Source of the DNA: Proteiniborus sp. DW1
GTDB taxonomy: Bacteria > Bacillota > Clostridia > Tissierellales > Proteiniboraceae
Direction: 5' to 3'
NCBI RefSeq assembly: GCF_900095305.1
Contig: NZ_FMDO01000031.1
Span: 1 to 64,000, forward strand
DNA: 64,000 bases
The position numbers and the translations under genes were made by a program. Under the pieces are notes generated by a model. The model saw nothing but the letters and a program-made list of their open reading frames with translations, ran no database searches and was not told the origin of the DNA. Shown here in pieces: positions 63,935 through 64,000 of the stretch. Every line of letters starts with the position of its first letter. Position 1 is the stretch's first letter.

Positions 63935-64000
63935 CTATATATTTGAATGTGAAGTTTTTGCTTCAATTATAAGCTCTTGTTCGTAAATGTTCCTAGTCTT
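63935..64000 (-). CDS. Possible C-terminal end of a minus-strand gene, cut by the window
   Basis: An open minus-strand frame enters from the right edge and stops at 63935-63937, giving 21 residues (TRNIYEQELIIEAKTSHSNI at the end). It is followed directly by the bidirectional terminator, as a real gene end would be. Too short to identify. Confidence 0.4.
   Translation of the reverse strand, partial: KTRNIYEQELIIEAKTSHSNI

Noticed and set aside
1-64000. CRISPR arrays, rRNA/tRNA genes, insertion sequences, prophage
   Set aside because: Read for them on both strands; no regularly spaced repeats, no tRNA-like clover or rRNA segment, no transposase, integrase or phage gene seen.

Overview
The window looks like chromosomal DNA of a low-GC, anaerobic, probably spore-forming Firmicute (Clostridia or Tissierellia). 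The grounds are: very AT-rich, densely packed genes with strong AGGAGG ribosome sites and many GTG/TTG starts; oxygen-sensitive enzymes (a double-cubane iron-sulfur protein with its ATPase activator, a DUF362 ferredoxin, a TudS-like desulfidase); T-box and tetrahydrofolate riboswitches; and proteins of clostridial families (CD0519/CD1768, TIGR01906, DUF5685, DUF4183). I saw no rRNA, tRNA, CRISPR array or insertion sequence.

Layout. 1-4.6 kb: an XRE-cupin regulator followed by potABCD for polyamine uptake. 4.6-8.2 kb: an FAD/NAD oxidoreductase, a YibE/F membrane protein on the minus strand and a DegV lipid-binding protein. 8.2-14.9 kb: a DUF362 ferredoxin protein, then aroB-aroA-aroC-chorismate mutase-aroK-aroQ (shikimate to chorismate/prephenate, without aroF or aroE), then a YcxB-like protein. 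15.3-17.8 kb: an AhpD-like protein, the double-cubane protein and its ATP-dependent activator. 17.9-18.3 kb: decayed remains of an ABC exporter. 18.4 kb: a ferritin-like four-helix protein.

19-35.8 kb is the most distinctive part. It is a 13-gene plus-strand surface-glycan cluster: legionaminic-acid-type nonulosonate synthesis and CMP activation, two small unknown proteins, a Maf-type glycosyltransferase, a TPR protein and a large GT2-TPR protein. It is bracketed on the minus strand by two DUF4183 proteins. One is a 1043-residue DUF4183/DUF11 mosaic; the other is a 127-residue protein with a Ser/Thr tail. Neither has a signal peptide and no flagellar gene is present, so I infer a spore-surface rather than a flagellin glycosylation system.

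36-39 kb: cca, DUF1294 and a methyltransferase, then a small unannotated minus-strand gene. 39.5-43.8 kb: a sugar/glycerol-phosphate-type ABC importer. 43.9-50.1 kb: a TudS-like protein, an exported protein, YdbC, RNase HI, a lipoprotein glycoside hydrolase, and a DUF5685-DnaJ-membrane protein trio. 50.4-52.6 kb: a polar amino acid ABC importer. 52.7-55.3 kb: a Gate-domain membrane protein, then a promoter, an asparagine T-box and asnA. 55.4-59.1 kb: a short MltG-like protein, two small genes, and DedA, TIGR01906 and Mrr-like membrane proteins. 59.1-60 kb: a THF riboswitch controlling folT. 60-64 kb: a flavodoxin-fold reductase, pduL, deoC, a metallo-hydrolase, a UbiA prenyltransferase, and possibly the tail of a minus-strand gene at the edge.

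Three copies of one palindromic intergenic element (5.9, 18.9 and 39.0 kb) sit at convergent gene junctions, where they could act as bidirectional terminators.
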